Positions 25,790-35,791 of a DNA stretch of 64,000 nucleotides are shown piece by piece. The stretch is from contig NZ_OAOQ01000011.1 of NCBI RefSeq assembly GCF_900207575.1, positions 1 to 64,000 on the forward strand, written 5' to 3'. The notes beneath the pieces are model-generated. The model was not told the DNA's origin. It saw only the letters and a list, made by a program, of their open reading frames with translations, and searched no databases. The position numbers and the translations under genes are program-made. The stretch is from Cereibacter ovatus. GTDB lineage: Bacteria > Pseudomonadota > Alphaproteobacteria > Rhodobacterales > Rhodobacteraceae. Numbering within the stretch: the first letter of the stretch is position 1; every line of letters starts with the position of its first letter.

Positions 25790-26995
25790 TCAGGCCGCAG
25801 CAGCCCCCACCACGGATGCGGCGGCGGCCAGCGCGCCCGCCCCGTGCGGGATCGCCAGTGCCGACAGGCCCGCCTCGATCACCGCCAGCGCGCCAAGGGT
25901 CATGTGGGCATTCACATGGCCCATATGCGCAACCCGCAGAAAGCCGTGATAGGCCGGATCGGACGGGGCGGCCATGCCCAGACCGATGCCAAGCGTCACC
26001 CCGGCATGGCGTTCGGTCCAGTCGCGCAGCCGCGTCGCATGGGGCGCCCCCAGCCGCGCCGCCGTGACCGACCGCCCGCGATGCGCGGGATCGGTGACGT
26101 TCAGCGCGATTTCAGGGTTTCCCTGCCCCCAATGGTCGAAGGCGGTCCAGACTGCACGGGCCAGCGCATCATGTCGGGCCCAGACCGCGGGCAGCCCTTC
26201 CTCAAGGATCATGTCCAGCGCCGCGCGCAGGCCATAAAGGTGATGGGTGGGCGCCGTGCCGCAGAAATGCTGCCAGAACTCGGTCCCGAAGCTGCGCGTC
26301 GTCCAATCCCAATAGGGCGTGCGCAGATCGCTGCCGCGGCAGCGGTCGCGCGCCCGGTCGGAAAACCACACGAACCCCAGACCGGGCGGCGTCATCAACC
26401 CCTTCTGGCTGGCCGAGACGGTCACATCCGCGCCCCACTCGTCCATCCGGTATTCATCGCATGCAAGCGAGGCGATGCAATCCACCGCCAGCAGCGCCGG
26501 ATGCCCCGCCGCATCGATCGCGGCCCGCAGCGCGGCCACATCGTTGCGGATCGAGGTCGCGGTATCGACATGGGTGACAAGAACCGCCTTGATCCGATGC
26601 CCCCCATCGGCGCGCAGCGCCTGTTCCAGCCGCGCCGGATCGGCGGGGGCCGACTTGCCGAAGTCGATCACCTCGACATCAACCCCCATCGCGCGGGCGC
26701 TGGCGGCCCAGCCTTCGCCAAAGCGGCCCGTCACCAGAACCAGCGCGCGGTCGCCACGGCTGAACAGATTGGCATTCGCCGCCTCCCACGCGCCATGGCC
26801 GTTGGCGATGTAAAGCGCCACATGATCCTTTGTGCCCGCCACCTTGCGCAGGTCGGGCCAAAGGCTGGCCACCAGTGCATGCAGCTCGCCCTCATAGATA
26901 TTGGGCGCCGCGCGATGCATGGCATTCAGCACCCGGTCGGGCATGGCCGAGGGTCCGGGGATGGCAAGATAAGGGCGGCCGTGCGAAAGCGACAT
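25790..26995 (-). CDS. Class V aminotransferase (serine/alanine-glyoxylate type)
   Basis: A PLP enzyme of 401 residues. The PLP lysine is in VSASQKGLMTPPGLGFV. The preceding AVDCIASLACDEYRMDEWGAD supplies the Asp that holds the cofactor, and TGRFGEGWAASARAMG and THVDTATSIRND match serine-glyoxylate and alanine-glyoxylate aminotransferases. The serine-glyoxylate enzyme feeds the serine cycle; the donor here is not decided by sequence. It ends nine bases from the convergent DUF305 gene. Confidence 0.88.
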   Translation of the reverse strand: MSLSHGRPYLAIPGPSAMPDRVLNAMHRAAPNIYEGELHALVASLWPDLRKVAGTKDHVALYIANGHGAWEAANANLFSRGDRALVLVTGRFGEGWAASARAMGVDVEVIDFGKSAPADPARLEQALRADGGHRIKAVLVTHVDTATSIRNDVAALRAAIDAAGHPALLAVDCIASLACDEYRMDEWGADVTVSASQKGLMTPPGLGFVWFSDRARDRCRGSDLRTPYWDWTTRSFGTEFWQHFCGTAPTHHLYGLRAALDMILEEGLPAVWARHDALARAVWTAFDHWGQGNPEIALNVTDPAHRGRSVTAARLGAPHATRLRDWTERHAGVTLGIGLGMAAPSDPAYHGFLRVAHMGHVNAHMTLGALAVIEAGLSALAIPHGAGALAAAASVVGAAAA

Positions 26996-27261
26996 GGGAA
27001 ACTCCGGGCTGATCGATCTTGGCTACGCCCGCGGACCGGGCGGGTCAATCGGTCGCGCACGGGGGAAAGGCGGGCCGGGGCGCTGGCCCCAACCCGCCAC
27101 CCGGGACGCCTGCCGATCAGGCGCGGGCGCCTGCATCACGGATCGGGTTCGCCCCGCCAACCTTGGCCGCCCCCCGCGCCAATGCCAATGCCCGACCCCT
27201 GCCTTGCGGCCCGCAAGGCTTTCGCGCTAGACCCATCCGACCCCACGCGTCCGAGGCCACC

Positions 27262-29035
27262 TTGCCCCGCCAGCCGACAGATCCCCGTTATTCCTCTGGT
27301 CGCCTGTTCGGGCGGCTTTGGCACGGTTATCTGCGGCGGCACACCCCCACCATGGCCGCGGCCTTCGCGCTGAACGTGATCGAGGGCAGCACGCTGGGCG
27401 CGTTGTCATGGCTGATCCAGCCGCTGTTCGACCGCGTGTTCGCCCCCGGCGGCGAGGGGCTCTTGATCCTTGTAGGCCTTGCGATCCTTGGGCTTTTCGT
27501 GATGCGGGCGGTCACCTCGGTCGCGTCCAAGACGCTGCTGACGCGGGTCGCGCTGAAAAGCTCGACCGCGATGCAGGCCGACCTTCTGCGCCATATCCTG
27601 ACGCTTGATCACGGGTTCTTTCAGAAGAACCCGCCCGGCGCGCTGATGGAACGGGTTCAGGGCGACACCACCGCCGTGCAGGGGGTGTGGTCCAGCCTGA
27701 TCCTTGGCATGGGGCGCGATGTCGTGGCGCTGGTGGGGCTGTTTGCGGTCGCGCTGTCGATCGACGTGGGCTGGACCTTTGCCGCGCTGATCGCGGCACC
27801 GCTGCTGATTTCTGCCGGCGGTGGTGGTCCAACGCTATCTGCGGCGCAAGACCGGGCAGATGCGGGAACAGGCCGGCGACCGCTCGACCCGGCTGGACGA
27901 GATCTTTCACGGCGTCCAGCCGATCAAGCTGAACCGGATGGAAAACTATCAACTGGACCGCTTCCGCCGGATCGTGGCCAGCATCGTGCGCGGCGAGACC
28001 CGGATGGCGGTCGGCCGCGCCACCATTCCGGCACTGATCGACGTCATCACCGGGCTGGGCTTTTTTGCCGTGCTGCTGCTGGGCGGGCGCGACATCGCCT
28101 CGGGCGAGCGCACGGTGGGCGAGTTCATGTCGTTCTTCACCGCCATGGCGCTGACGTTTCAGCCGATGCGCCGGCTGGGCGACCTGAGCGGCTACTGGCA
28201 GACCGCGGCCGCCAGCCTTGAACGGATCTTCCGGCTGTTTGACACCGAACCGCTGGTGACCCGCCGCCCGGCCAGCGCCCTGCCCCGCCCCGGCACGCCC
28301 GAGATCGTGTTCAGCGACGTGCGCTTCGGCTATGACGATCAGCCGGTGCTGAACGGGCTGTCGTTCACGGCCCGGGCCGGGCGGATGACGGCGCTGGTGG
28401 GGCCGTCCGGCGCGGGGAAAAGCACGGTGTTTCACCTGCTGACCGGGCTGGTCGAGCCGTCTTCGGGGCGGATCCTGCTGGATGGGGTGGACACCGCCGA
28501 CCTTGCGCTGACCGATCTGCGCGCCCAGTTCGCCGTTGTGTCGCAAGAAGCGGGCCTGTTCGACGAAACGATCCGCGAAAACGTCACCCTTGGCCGCGAC
28601 ATCCCCGCCGACCGACTGCGCGACGCGCTGACGGCGGCGCATGTCGTGGATTTCACCGACGATCTGCCCGATCGTGACCTGACGCCGGCCGGCCCGCGCG
28701 GCTCTCGGCTGTCGGGCGGGCAGCGGCAACGGGTGGCGATCGCGCGGGCGCTGGTGTCGGACGCGCCGGTTCTGCTGCTGGATGAGGCGACCTCGGCGCT
28801 GGATGCGGCATCCGAGGCGCTGGTGGCCGAGGCGCTCTTGCAGTTGGGCGAGGGGCGCACGACACTGGTGATCGCGCACCGGCTGTCGACGGTGCAGCAG
28901 GCCGACCGCATCATCGTGATGGAGGCCGGCCGCGTGGTCGATCAGGGCACGCATGATGAATTGCTGGCGCGGGGCGGACTGTACGCCGACCTTTACCGGC
29001 TTCAGTTCAGAGAGAAGGGCACCGATGCCGGCTGA
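27262..29035 (+). pseudogene. MsbA-type ABC exporter with a one-base frameshift
   Basis: A half-size ABC exporter (transmembrane domain, then ATPase) that would export lipids or drugs. The transmembrane half reads in one frame from TTG 27262 (GAGG upstream) to APLLI, where the run TTT at 27809-27811 has one T too many. Dropping one T gives LLILPAVVVQRYLRRKTG and joins the second frame. That frame carries Walker A VGPSGAGKST, signature LSGGQRQRVAIARAL, Walker B VLLLDEATSALD and the His switch VIAHRLS. The restored protein has about 590 residues, normal for the family. A sequencing error in a homopolymer is possible. The gene overlaps the start of the ygfZ-like gene. Confidence 0.8.
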
Positions 29036-29783
29036 GATCGCGACCGACCGCAAGCTGTTCGACCTGACCGGCAAGGACTGCCTGCATTTCCTCCAAGGGC
29101 TGACCACCAACGACATGCGCCCGCTGGACGGCGCGGATGGCATCGTCTGGGCTGCACTTCTGTCGCCGCAGGGCAAGTATCTGGCCGATTTCTTTGTGGT
29201 CCGCAGCGGCGGGCGGCTGTTTCTGGACATCGCCGCCGGTCTGGCCGAGGCGACGGTGCGGCGGCTGAGCATGTATAAACTGCGCGCCGATGTGCAGATC
29301 AGCGAAAGCGCGCTTTCGGTGGTGCGCGGTCTGGAACCCCCGCCCGCGGGCGCCCTGCCCGATCCCCGCCATCCGGCGCTGGGGTGGCGCGGCTATGGGC
29401 TGCCGGGGGGGGCGCCCGTCATCGACTGGGACGCGATCCGGGTGACCCATCTGATCCCCGAAAGCGGGATCGAGCTGATCCCGGACGACAGCTACATTCT
29501 GGAACACGGCTTCGAACGTCTGCACGGCGTCGATTTCCGCAAGGGCTGTTATGTCGGGCAAGAGGTGACCGCCCGGATGAAACACAAGACCGAATTGCGC
29601 AAAGGGCTGGCCAGGGTCCGTATCGCGGGCGAGGCCCCGGTGGGCGCCGAGATCACCGCCGACGGCAAGCCCGCCGGCACGCTGTTTACCCGCGCGGGCG
29701 GCTTTGCCCTTGCCCATCTGCGGTTTGATCGCGCCGAAGGCGAGATGCGGGCCGGCGACGCCACCCTTCATCTTGCCGAATAA
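29025..29783 (+). CDS. ygfZ: YgfZ/GcvT-like folate-binding protein (Fe-S cluster assembly)
   Basis: A 252-residue tetrahydrofolate-binding protein related to the glycine-cleavage T protein but lacking that activity. The YgfZ signature KGCYVGQEVTARMKHK is near residue 172, and CLHFLQGLTTNDMRPL with GIVWAALLSPQGKYLADFFV forms the N-terminal part. YgfZ helps make or repair Fe-S clusters of selected enzymes, including radical-SAM proteins such as MiaB. ATG 29025 lies inside the last codons of the ABC gene, so translation may be coupled. Confidence 0.9.
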   Translation: MPAEIATDRKLFDLTGKDCLHFLQGLTTNDMRPLDGADGIVWAALLSPQGKYLADFFVVRSGGRLFLDIAAGLAEATVRRLSMYKLRADVQISESALSVVRGLEPPPAGALPDPRHPALGWRGYGLPGGAPVIDWDAIRVTHLIPESGIELIPDDSYILEHGFERLHGVDFRKGCYVGQEVTARMKHKTELRKGLARVRIAGEAPVGAEITADGKPAGTLFTRAGGFALAHLRFDRAEGEMRAGDATLHLAE

Positions 29784-29822
29784 AGGCGGCGCGGCGAGGG
29801 CTGTCCCCGCCGGGCGCCCCCG

Positions 29823-30386
29823 TCAGGCGCGTTCCGAATATTCCATCAGTTCGGTGTGAACGATGATGTCCTCATCCGGGCCGACAAAGGGCGGCACCAT
29901 CAGCCGCACGCCGTTGTCCAGAATCGCCGGCTTGTAGCTGTTGGCGGCGGTCTGGCCCTTGACCACCGGCTCGGTCTCGACCACGCGGCAACGGACTTTC
30001 GGCGGAAGCGTCACGTTCAGCGCCTCGTCGCCGTAATAGTTCACCGTCGCGGTCATGCCGTCCTGAAGGAAGGGCCGACGCTCGCCCAGAAGCTCGGCGT
30101 CGATCTCGACCTGCTCGAAGGTCTCGGCATCCATGAAGATCAGCCGGCCGTCGGTTTCATACAGGAACTGCTGGTCCTTGTTCTCAAGCTCGACCCGCTC
30201 TACCTTGTCTTCCGAACGGAAGCGTTCGTTCAGCTTGCGCCCGTCGCGTAGGTTCTTCAACTCGACCTGCGCAAAGGCCCCGCCCTTGCCTGGTTTCACA
30301 TGGTTGACCTTCACCGCGGCCCACAACCCGGCATCATGTTCAAGGATGAACCCCGGCTTTATTTCATTTCCGTTAATCTTCGGCAT
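29823..30386 (-). CDS. efp: Translation elongation factor P
   Basis: EF-P relieves ribosome stalling at polyproline. All three domains are present in 187 residues: the KOW-like N-terminus with the tip lysine in [17 protein letters not shown] (about residue 35), the OB domain with [22 protein letters not shown], and the C-terminal OB domain with [27 protein letters not shown]. The tip is the lysine type that would be modified by EpmA-like enzymes. It is divergent from the DUF6280 gene, with 208 bases between starts. Confidence 0.96.
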   Translation of the reverse strand: MPKINGNEIKPGFILEHDAGLWAAVKVNHVKPGKGGAFAQVELKNLRDGRKLNERFRSEDKVERVELENKDQQFLYETDGRLIFMDAETFEQVEIDAELLGERRPFLQDGMTATVNYYGDEALNVTLPPKVRCRVVETEPVVKGQTAANSYKPAILDNGVRLMVPPFVGPDEDIIVHTELMEYSERA

Positions 30387-30404
30387 GTGGTCCCCGGCAA
30401 AACC

Positions 30405-30432
30405 TTGATCGGTGGCGAACCTTCGCTATATA
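30405..30432 (+). promoter_or_regulatory. Candidate sigma-70 promoter for the DUF6280 gene
   Basis: TTGATC and TATATA are separated by 16 bases, about 160 bases upstream of the ATG. The AT-rich -10 stands out in this GC-rich DNA. It could also serve efp in the other direction. Confidence 0.35.
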
Positions 30433-30594
30433 TGTTGCCGGAACGGGCGGCAATGCCTCAAGATACGGTGGCACTTCGTGTGCGCCATGCGCTGCGTGCA
30501 TGGCTGTCATTCCAAACAGGAAATGCCGAATCGTGCGGCGGTATGCATATTCGCCAGACGCCGCAAGAGAAAAGAGCAAGAACAGGACAACCTC

Positions 30595-30921
30595 ATGGCC
30601 GATTTCATTGACAGCACCGCTTTCAACTTCGAACAGGGGCAACGTGCCCGAAAACTGTTCGCCGCTGTGGTGCTGGCCGCGTTGGACGACGCCATCGCGG
30701 ACGACAAGAAGTATGGGAACGGGCCGGAACAGATCGCCCGCTGGGCGCGTTCGCGCGACGGGCGCGAAGTCCTGTCCTGCGCCGGCATCGACCCGAACGA
30801 ACGGGTGGTCAAGGGGCTGATGGAATTCGTGTCGAAAGGCATCCGCACCTCGGTCGCGCTGTCGCGCGAAGAGAGCGAGCGTCGGCATGCGCTGGAACTG
30901 GATCAGGCGGAAGCCGCCTGA
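30595..30921 (+). CDS. DUF6280 family protein
   Basis: A 108-residue soluble, mainly helical protein (start MADFIDSTAFNFEQGQRARK, later VLAALDDAIADDKKYG, RWARSRDGREVLSCAGIDPNERVV). It is of a small family conserved in Rhodobacteraceae with no assigned role. The stop codon lies inside a perfect 10-bp inverted repeat, and a typical terminator follows 24 bases later. It is divergent from efp. Confidence 0.7.
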   Translation: MADFIDSTAFNFEQGQRARKLFAAVVLAALDDAIADDKKYGNGPEQIARWARSRDGREVLSCAGIDPNERVVKGLMEFVSKGIRTSVALSREESERRHALELDQAEAA

Positions 30922-30923
30922 TC
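30901..30923 (+). repeat. Perfect inverted repeat spanning the DUF6280 stop codon
   Basis: GATCAGGCGG-AAG-CCGCCTGATC, a 10-bp stem with a three-base loop, includes the last codons and the TGA of the gene. Confidence 0.65.
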
Positions 30924-30946
30924 GCATCCGCGGCCGAACGGAACAG

Positions 30947-30968
30947 CGCGCCCTTCGGGGCGCGTTTT
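30947..30968 (+). terminator. Rho-independent terminator of the DUF6280 gene
   Basis: CGCGCCC-TTCG-GGGCGCG followed by TTTT: a 7-bp GC stem with a stable TTCG tetraloop. Confidence 0.85.
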
Positions 30969-31016
30969 CCATTTCTGCGCCATGCCGCGATGACAGCAGG
31001 CGGCCCCTGCTGCGGA

Positions 31017-31451
31017 TCAGTTCAGATCGCGGGTCAGAAGCGCGCGGTGAATCTCGGCGCGGATCAGTTTGCGAAGGTTGCGGGTGATCCGTTCGCCCAT
31101 CGCGCCCTGCAATTCCTCGCGCACCACCTCGCGCACCAGATCGCGCAGATGCGGTTCACCGGACGCCGGGCCTTGGTCGGCGGCCATGATACGGGCGATC
31201 GCCTCGGCTTCTGCCGCGTCATCGGCGGGGCTGCCTGCGGGCGGATCTGCAACGATGCGCGGCCAGCCCTCGGCTTCGACCTCGACGAAGGGCGCAGGCG
31301 GCCCCGAATCGGCCACGCGCAGCGCGGGTGTCAGCACCAACGGCACCGCCCCCACCGCCTCACCCGCGGCGACGCTGCCTTCCTGTTCCACCAGACGGCG
31401 GATCGATGAGAGGACATCGCCATAGTCGACATTGGTCATGCGTTCAGACAT
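31017..31451 (-). CDS. PopZ-like (DUF2497-type) polar organising protein, putative
   Basis: A 144-residue acidic protein with a short conserved helix at the N-terminus (YGDVLSSIRRLVEQEG), a Pro/Ala/Glu-rich middle and a helical C-terminus (LRDLVREVVREELQGAMGERITRNL). This three-part plan is that of PopZ, whose N-terminal helix has the form EEILASIRRII and whose C-terminus drives assembly at the cell pole. The gene lies after pcm and tolC, the neighbourhood of popZ in many Alphaproteobacteria. The assignment rests on layout and short motifs, not strong identity. Start ATG 31451; ATG 31439 is possible. Confidence 0.55.
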   Translation of the reverse strand: MSERMTNVDYGDVLSSIRRLVEQEGSVAAGEAVGAVPLVLTPALRVADSGPPAPFVEVEAEGWPRIVADPPAGSPADDAAEAEAIARIMAADQGPASGEPHLRDLVREVVREELQGAMGERITRNLRKLIRAEIHRALLTRDLN

Positions 31452-31519
31452 CGGGGACTCGGGTCAGGACAGTGGCGGCAGTTTAGGGGCGCAGGGCAGA
31501 GGGCACAAGTTCCCACCCG

Positions 31520-31548
31520 AAAAGCAGAAGGCCGGCGCAAGGCCGGCC
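31520..31548 (-). terminator. Terminator downstream of tolC
   Basis: On the minus strand GGCCGGC-CTTGC-GCCGGCC is followed by TTCTGCTTTTC, 24 bases after the tolC stop and before the PopZ-like gene. Confidence 0.65.
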
Positions 31549-31571
31549 CCCCGCCACGCTGATCGAAGGCC

Positions 31572-32978
31572 TTAGTCGCGCCCGATGGACTGAAGCACGC
31601 GGTCCAGCCTGCGCCCCTGCGAGCTGGTCGCCGGGGCGTTCTTCACCGCGTTGTAATAGGCGGCCGGATCATAGGTCGGGATGCCGAGGTTCAAATGCTC
31701 GACCGTCAGCAGACCCATCGAGGACAGAACCTGATAGATCCCGACATAACGCTGCGCCTCGGCGGTCAGCCGGTCGGCCTGCGCATCCAGCAGATCCTGT
31801 TCGGCGTTCAGCACATCCAGCGTGGTCCGCGCGCCCAGCGTCGCCTCTTCGCGCACACCTTCAAAGGCGGTGCGGGCGGCCCGCACCTCTTCGGTGCCGG
31901 CAGCGATGGCGGCGCTGGCCACCTGCACCGTCGACCATGCAATGCCCACATTCTGGCCAATCAGAACGCCGGTCTGAAGCAGGTTGGCCTTTTGCGCATC
32001 ACGGTTTGCCAGCGACTGACGATACAGCGCCGAAAGCTGCCCGCCGGAATACAGCGTCTGCCGCAGGCTAAGCCCGACCGAGGCCGTTTCCTGACCCGAC
32101 TCGTCCAGCCCGACACTGGCATCGCCGCTGAGTGTGGGCCGCATCGCCGCCTTGGCACGCGCCACGTTCAGATCCGCCGCAGCCACCTGACGCTGGGCCT
32201 GACGCACCGAAGGATGGCCCCGCAGCGCAACCTGCCGGGCGGCGTCCAGGCTGTCAGCCGTGCGCGGGGCCGACGGCAACGCCTTCAGATCGCTGGGATA
32301 ATGGCCGATCGCGGCCTTATAGGCCTCGCGCGCGACGGTCAGATCGCCCTCGGCGCTGGTCAGGTTCGACCGCGAGGCCGCAAGTGCCGCCTGCGCCTGT
32401 GCCACGTCGGTCCGCGTCACCTCGCCCACGTCAAAGCGGTCCTGCGCCGCCTGAAGCTCCTGCTCGATCAGGCTGAGGTTGCTGCGCCGCAGATCAACGA
32501 TCGACTGCGCCAGCCGCACCTGCACATAGGCATCGACCGCATCGAGCAGCACGTTCTGTTCGACATTGATCAGCGCCTCACGGGTGGCGAGCACGTTTTC
32601 CTTCGCGGCTTCGACCGCCAGCCGGTTGCGGCCGAAATCGAACAGCGTCATCGAAGCGGTGATGCCAACCGAGGACGACAGCGACTCGGTGTTGCCCCGC
32701 TCACCTACCGACAGGTCCAACGATGCCACCGGGCCGTGAAGGCGCTGGAAATTGTAGGTGGATTGCGCCACGAACTGCACCACCGGCCGCAACGCCGAAA
32801 CCGCCACGGCCACATCTTCATCGGTCGCCCGCAGAAGTGCCCGGTTCTGGTCCAGAAGGTTGCTGTTGCGATAGGCCGAGATCAGGGCATCCGTCAGTGT
32901 CTCGGCCTGGGCCGCCGCGCCGGTCAGAAGGGCCACGGCCGAACAGGTCGCGGCGGCCAACAGTCTGAGCTTGCGCAT
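31572..32978 (-). CDS. tolC: TolC-family outer-membrane efflux protein
   Basis: An outer-membrane channel of type I secretion and multidrug efflux systems. The 468-residue protein has a signal peptide (LLAAATCSAVALLTGAAAQA) and two outer-membrane factor repeats: the first with DALISAYRNSNLL and LFDFGRNRLAVEAAKENVL, the second with LRQTLYSGGQLSALYRQSLANR and GARTTLDVLNAEQDLLDAQ. Family order and length are normal. The gene follows pcm, 45 bases apart, a pairing common in Alphaproteobacteria, and is closed by a terminator. Confidence 0.93.
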   Translation of the reverse strand: MRKLRLLAAATCSAVALLTGAAAQAETLTDALISAYRNSNLLDQNRALLRATDEDVAVAVSALRPVVQFVAQSTYNFQRLHGPVASLDLSVGERGNTESLSSSVGITASMTLFDFGRNRLAVEAAKENVLATREALINVEQNVLLDAVDAYVQVRLAQSIVDLRRSNLSLIEQELQAAQDRFDVGEVTRTDVAQAQAALAASRSNLTSAEGDLTVAREAYKAAIGHYPSDLKALPSAPRTADSLDAARQVALRGHPSVRQAQRQVAAADLNVARAKAAMRPTLSGDASVGLDESGQETASVGLSLRQTLYSGGQLSALYRQSLANRDAQKANLLQTGVLIGQNVGIAWSTVQVASAAIAAGTEEVRAARTAFEGVREEATLGARTTLDVLNAEQDLLDAQADRLTAEAQRYVGIYQVLSSMGLLTVEHLNLGIPTYDPAAYYNAVKNAPATSSQGRRLDRVLQSIGRD

Positions 32979-33023
32979 CTAGTTCTCCAATGCTCGATTA
33001 TTGCCTGTGTGTCAGGATACTCG

Positions 33024-33677
33024 TCACAGCGCGAAACTGCGCTTTACCTCGAAGCCGGGAAGAACCGGGGCCGTGGCGTTGAAAACCTGCCGCCAGGTGA
33101 TCGCGCCGTCAACCTTGTAGCCGATCCGCGCGACCCCCAGCGGACCTTCCATGAAGACGCAGCCGATCCGGCCGCCCTCTTTCACCTGATCCAGCAGCGC
33201 CTGCGGAACCGTTTCCACCGCACCTTCAAGCGTGATGACATCATAGGGGCCGTGCTTGGCCGCGCCCTCGGTCAGCGGGGCGACGATCACGGCGGCATTG
33301 TCCACACCTTCGGCCGAAAGCGTGCGCTGCGCGTCGGCGGCCAGCGCCGCGTCTTCCTCGACGCCCACCACCGCCTCGGCCAGGCGCGCGATCACGGCGC
33401 AGGAATAGCCAAGGCCACAGCCCACATCCAGAACCGACTCGGACGGCTGAATGTTCAGCGTATCCAGCAGCTTGGCAAAAGTGCGTGGTTCCAGCAGGAC
33501 ACGGTTCGACGCGACGGCAAGGTTCTCGCTCATATAGGCGAGCTCACGCAGGGCGTGAGGAACATAGACCTCACGCGGGACGGCCAGCATCGCATCGATG
33601 ATCGGAAATTTCGTCACGTCCGAGGGCCGGATCTGCGTATCCACCATCAACACGCGCCGCGTCGCGAAATCCGTCAT
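33024..33677 (-). CDS. Protein-L-isoaspartate O-methyltransferase family protein
   Basis: A 217-residue SAM methyltransferase of the PCMT family, which can repair isoaspartyl residues. Motif I is VLDVGCGLGYSCAVIARLA. The N-terminal VDTQIRPSDVTKFPIIDAMLAVPREVYVP and ALRELAYMSENLAVASNRVLLEPRTFAKLL are typical of the alphaproteobacterial Pcm-like protein that precedes tolC. These are often divergent from true Pcm in the substrate region, so the repair activity is not certain. The 174-base gap to dxs shows no clear promoter. Confidence 0.88.
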   Translation of the reverse strand: MTDFATRRVLMVDTQIRPSDVTKFPIIDAMLAVPREVYVPHALRELAYMSENLAVASNRVLLEPRTFAKLLDTLNIQPSESVLDVGCGLGYSCAVIARLAEAVVGVEEDAALAADAQRTLSAEGVDNAAVIVAPLTEGAAKHGPYDVITLEGAVETVPQALLDQVKEGGRIGCVFMEGPLGVARIGYKVDGAITWRQVFNATAPVLPGFEVKRSFAL

Positions 33678-33851
33678 TTTCCCAAGCTCTTCAGGCTGCC
33701 ACAGTCTTTACCCTCTTGCCACAACTGGGCAGGCGCGGCAACAGACCGCGGGCGCGGTTTTCCCCGGCCGTGTCGTGGAGCGCACGCAGACGGCGAAAGG
33801 CTGGGGTTTCCCCTCGCCTTCCCGTCGCTGACCGCCGGTTTGCCCGCCGTT

Positions 33852-35774
33852 TCAGACCGCGCGCGGCTTGGCCGACGCGCGCGGCATCATGCGCCCCCGG
33901 GCCAGCGCCCCCTTGACGGTGGCGGCGATATCCTCGGCCCGCATGCCGGCATCGGCATACATCTGCTCGGGGCTGGCCTGTTCGATGAAACGGTCCGGCA
34001 GCGTCATCACCCGCAGCGCAAGCCCGCCATCCAGCTGGCCGCTGTTGGCAAGGTAATGCATCACATGGGCGCCAAAGCCACCCATCGCCCCCTGCTCGAT
34101 CGTGACCAGCGCGGCGTGGTTCTTCACCAACTGGTCGATCAGATCCGTATCAAGCGGCCGCGAGAACCGCGCATCGGCAACGGTGACGCTGACGCCCTCG
34201 GCCTCCAGCAGTTTCGCCGCCTGAAGCGACTCGTGCAGATGCGCGCCGAACGACAGGATCGCCACATCCGTGCCCTCGCGGATCACGCGACCACGGCCAA
34301 GTTCCAGCACACGGCCACGGTCCGGCATCTCGACGCCGGTGCCCTCGCCGCGCGGGAAACGGAAGGCGATCGGGCCGTCGTCATAGGCGACGGCGGTCGC
34401 GATCATATGCACAAGCTCGGCCTCGTCGGCAGCGGCCATCACGGTCATGTTGGGCAGTGCGGTCAGAAAGCCCACATCGAAGGCACCGGCATGGGTGGCG
34501 CCATCCGCCCCGACAAGACCCGCGCGGTCGATCACGAACCGCACCGGCAGGTTCTGAAGCGCCACGTCATGCGCAATCTGGTCGTAACCCCTTTGCAGAA
34601 AAGAGGAATAGATCGCGCAGAACGGCTTCATCCCCGCCCCCGCCAGGCCGGCGGCAAAGGTCACGGCATGCTGTTCGGCGATGCCGACGTCAAAGACGCG
34701 ATTGGGAAAGCGTTTCTGCATGATATCGACGCCGGTGCCCGAAGGCATCGCCGCGGTGATGGCGCAGATCCGGGGATCGCGGGCGGCCTCGTCCGTCAGG
34801 GTCTGGCCGAACACCTTGGTATAGTTCGGCGCGTTGGCGACCGATTTCTTCTGCTCGCCCGTCACCGGGTCGAACTTGTTCACGCCATGATACTTGTCGG
34901 GCGCATTTTCGGCCGGGGCATAGCCCTTGCCCTTCTTCGTCACGACATGGATCAGCACCGGCCCGGTGGTCCGGGCGCGCGTGGCCCGCAGGGTCTGCAA
35001 AAGCGACGGCATGTCGTGGCCATCGACCGGGCCGACATAGGTGAAGCCCAGCTCCTCGAACAGCGTGGCCCCGCCCGAGGTTCCGGTTACCAGTTGCCGC
35101 GCGCGCCGGGCGCCGTCACGCAGCGGCCCGGGCAACGATGCCTCAAGCGTGGCAAAGGGCGCGGATGAGGACAGGTTCAGCAGATAGCGCGCCAGTGCCC
35201 CCACCGGCGGCGCGATGCTCATGTCATTGTCGTTCAGGATCACGAACACGCGCTTGTTCAGGTGGCCCGCGTGGTTCAGCGCCTCATAGGCCATGCCCGC
35301 GGTGATCGAGCCGTCGCCGATCACGGCAATGGTGTCGCCCACGGGCTGACCCAGTTCACGCCCCATCGCAAAGCCAAGCGCAGCCGAGATCGAGGTCGAG
35401 GAATGGGCGGCACCGAACGGGTCGTAGTCCGACTCGGACCGTTTGGTGAAGCCAGAAATGCCGTTTTGCTGGCGCAGCGTGCGCATCGCCTCGCGCCGGC
35501 CGGTCAGGATCTTGTGCGGATAGCACTGGTGGCCCACGTCCCAGATCAGCTTGTCTGTGGGCGTGTTGAAAACCGCGTGCAGCGCCACGGTCAGCTCGAC
35601 CACCCCCAGCGAGGATCCAAGATGTCCTCCCGTCTCGGCAACGACCGAAATCACCTCGGAACGCACTTCGTCGGCCAGCCGCTTCAGGTCGTCGTCAGAG
35701 AACGCCTTGATATCGGCCGGGCAGCACACGCGATCCAACAAAGGGGTGTCGGGTCGCGGGGTGGGATTGGTCAT
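33852..35774 (-). CDS. dxs: 1-Deoxy-D-xylulose-5-phosphate synthase
   Basis: DXS makes the first intermediate of the MEP isoprenoid pathway from pyruvate and glyceraldehyde 3-phosphate, using thiamine diphosphate. In 640 residues it has the His in [13 protein letters not shown], the ThDP motif [15 protein letters not shown], the pyrimidine-domain [32 protein letters not shown] and the C-terminal domain. Placed next to pufX, it supplies isoprenoid precursor for the phytyl tail and carotenoids. It is separated from pufX by a terminator, so it probably has its own promoter. Confidence 0.96.
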   Translation of the reverse strand: MTNPTPRPDTPLLDRVCCPADIKAFSDDDLKRLADEVRSEVISVVAETGGHLGSSLGVVELTVALHAVFNTPTDKLIWDVGHQCYPHKILTGRREAMRTLRQQNGISGFTKRSESDYDPFGAAHSSTSISAALGFAMGRELGQPVGDTIAVIGDGSITAGMAYEALNHAGHLNKRVFVILNDNDMSIAPPVGALARYLLNLSSSAPFATLEASLPGPLRDGARRARQLVTGTSGGATLFEELGFTYVGPVDGHDMPSLLQTLRATRARTTGPVLIHVVTKKGKGYAPAENAPDKYHGVNKFDPVTGEQKKSVANAPNYTKVFGQTLTDEAARDPRICAITAAMPSGTGVDIMQKRFPNRVFDVGIAEQHAVTFAAGLAGAGMKPFCAIYSSFLQRGYDQIAHDVALQNLPVRFVIDRAGLVGADGATHAGAFDVGFLTALPNMTVMAAADEAELVHMIATAVAYDDGPIAFRFPRGEGTGVEMPDRGRVLELGRGRVIREGTDVAILSFGAHLHESLQAAKLLEAEGVSVTVADARFSRPLDTDLIDQLVKNHAALVTIEQGAMGGFGAHVMHYLANSGQLDGGLALRVMTLPDRFIEQASPEQMYADAGMRAEDIAATVKGALARGRMMPRASAKPRAV

Positions 35775-35791
35775 AGAAGCCTCCCGAATGT

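Noticed and set aside
31695-35168. A 1157-codon open frame on the plus strand opposite tolC, pcm and dxs
   Set aside because: It is an antisense mirror of three well-identified genes. High third-position GC removes stop codons from the opposite strand, and the translation shows no domain and is rich in Arg, Gly, His and Gln.
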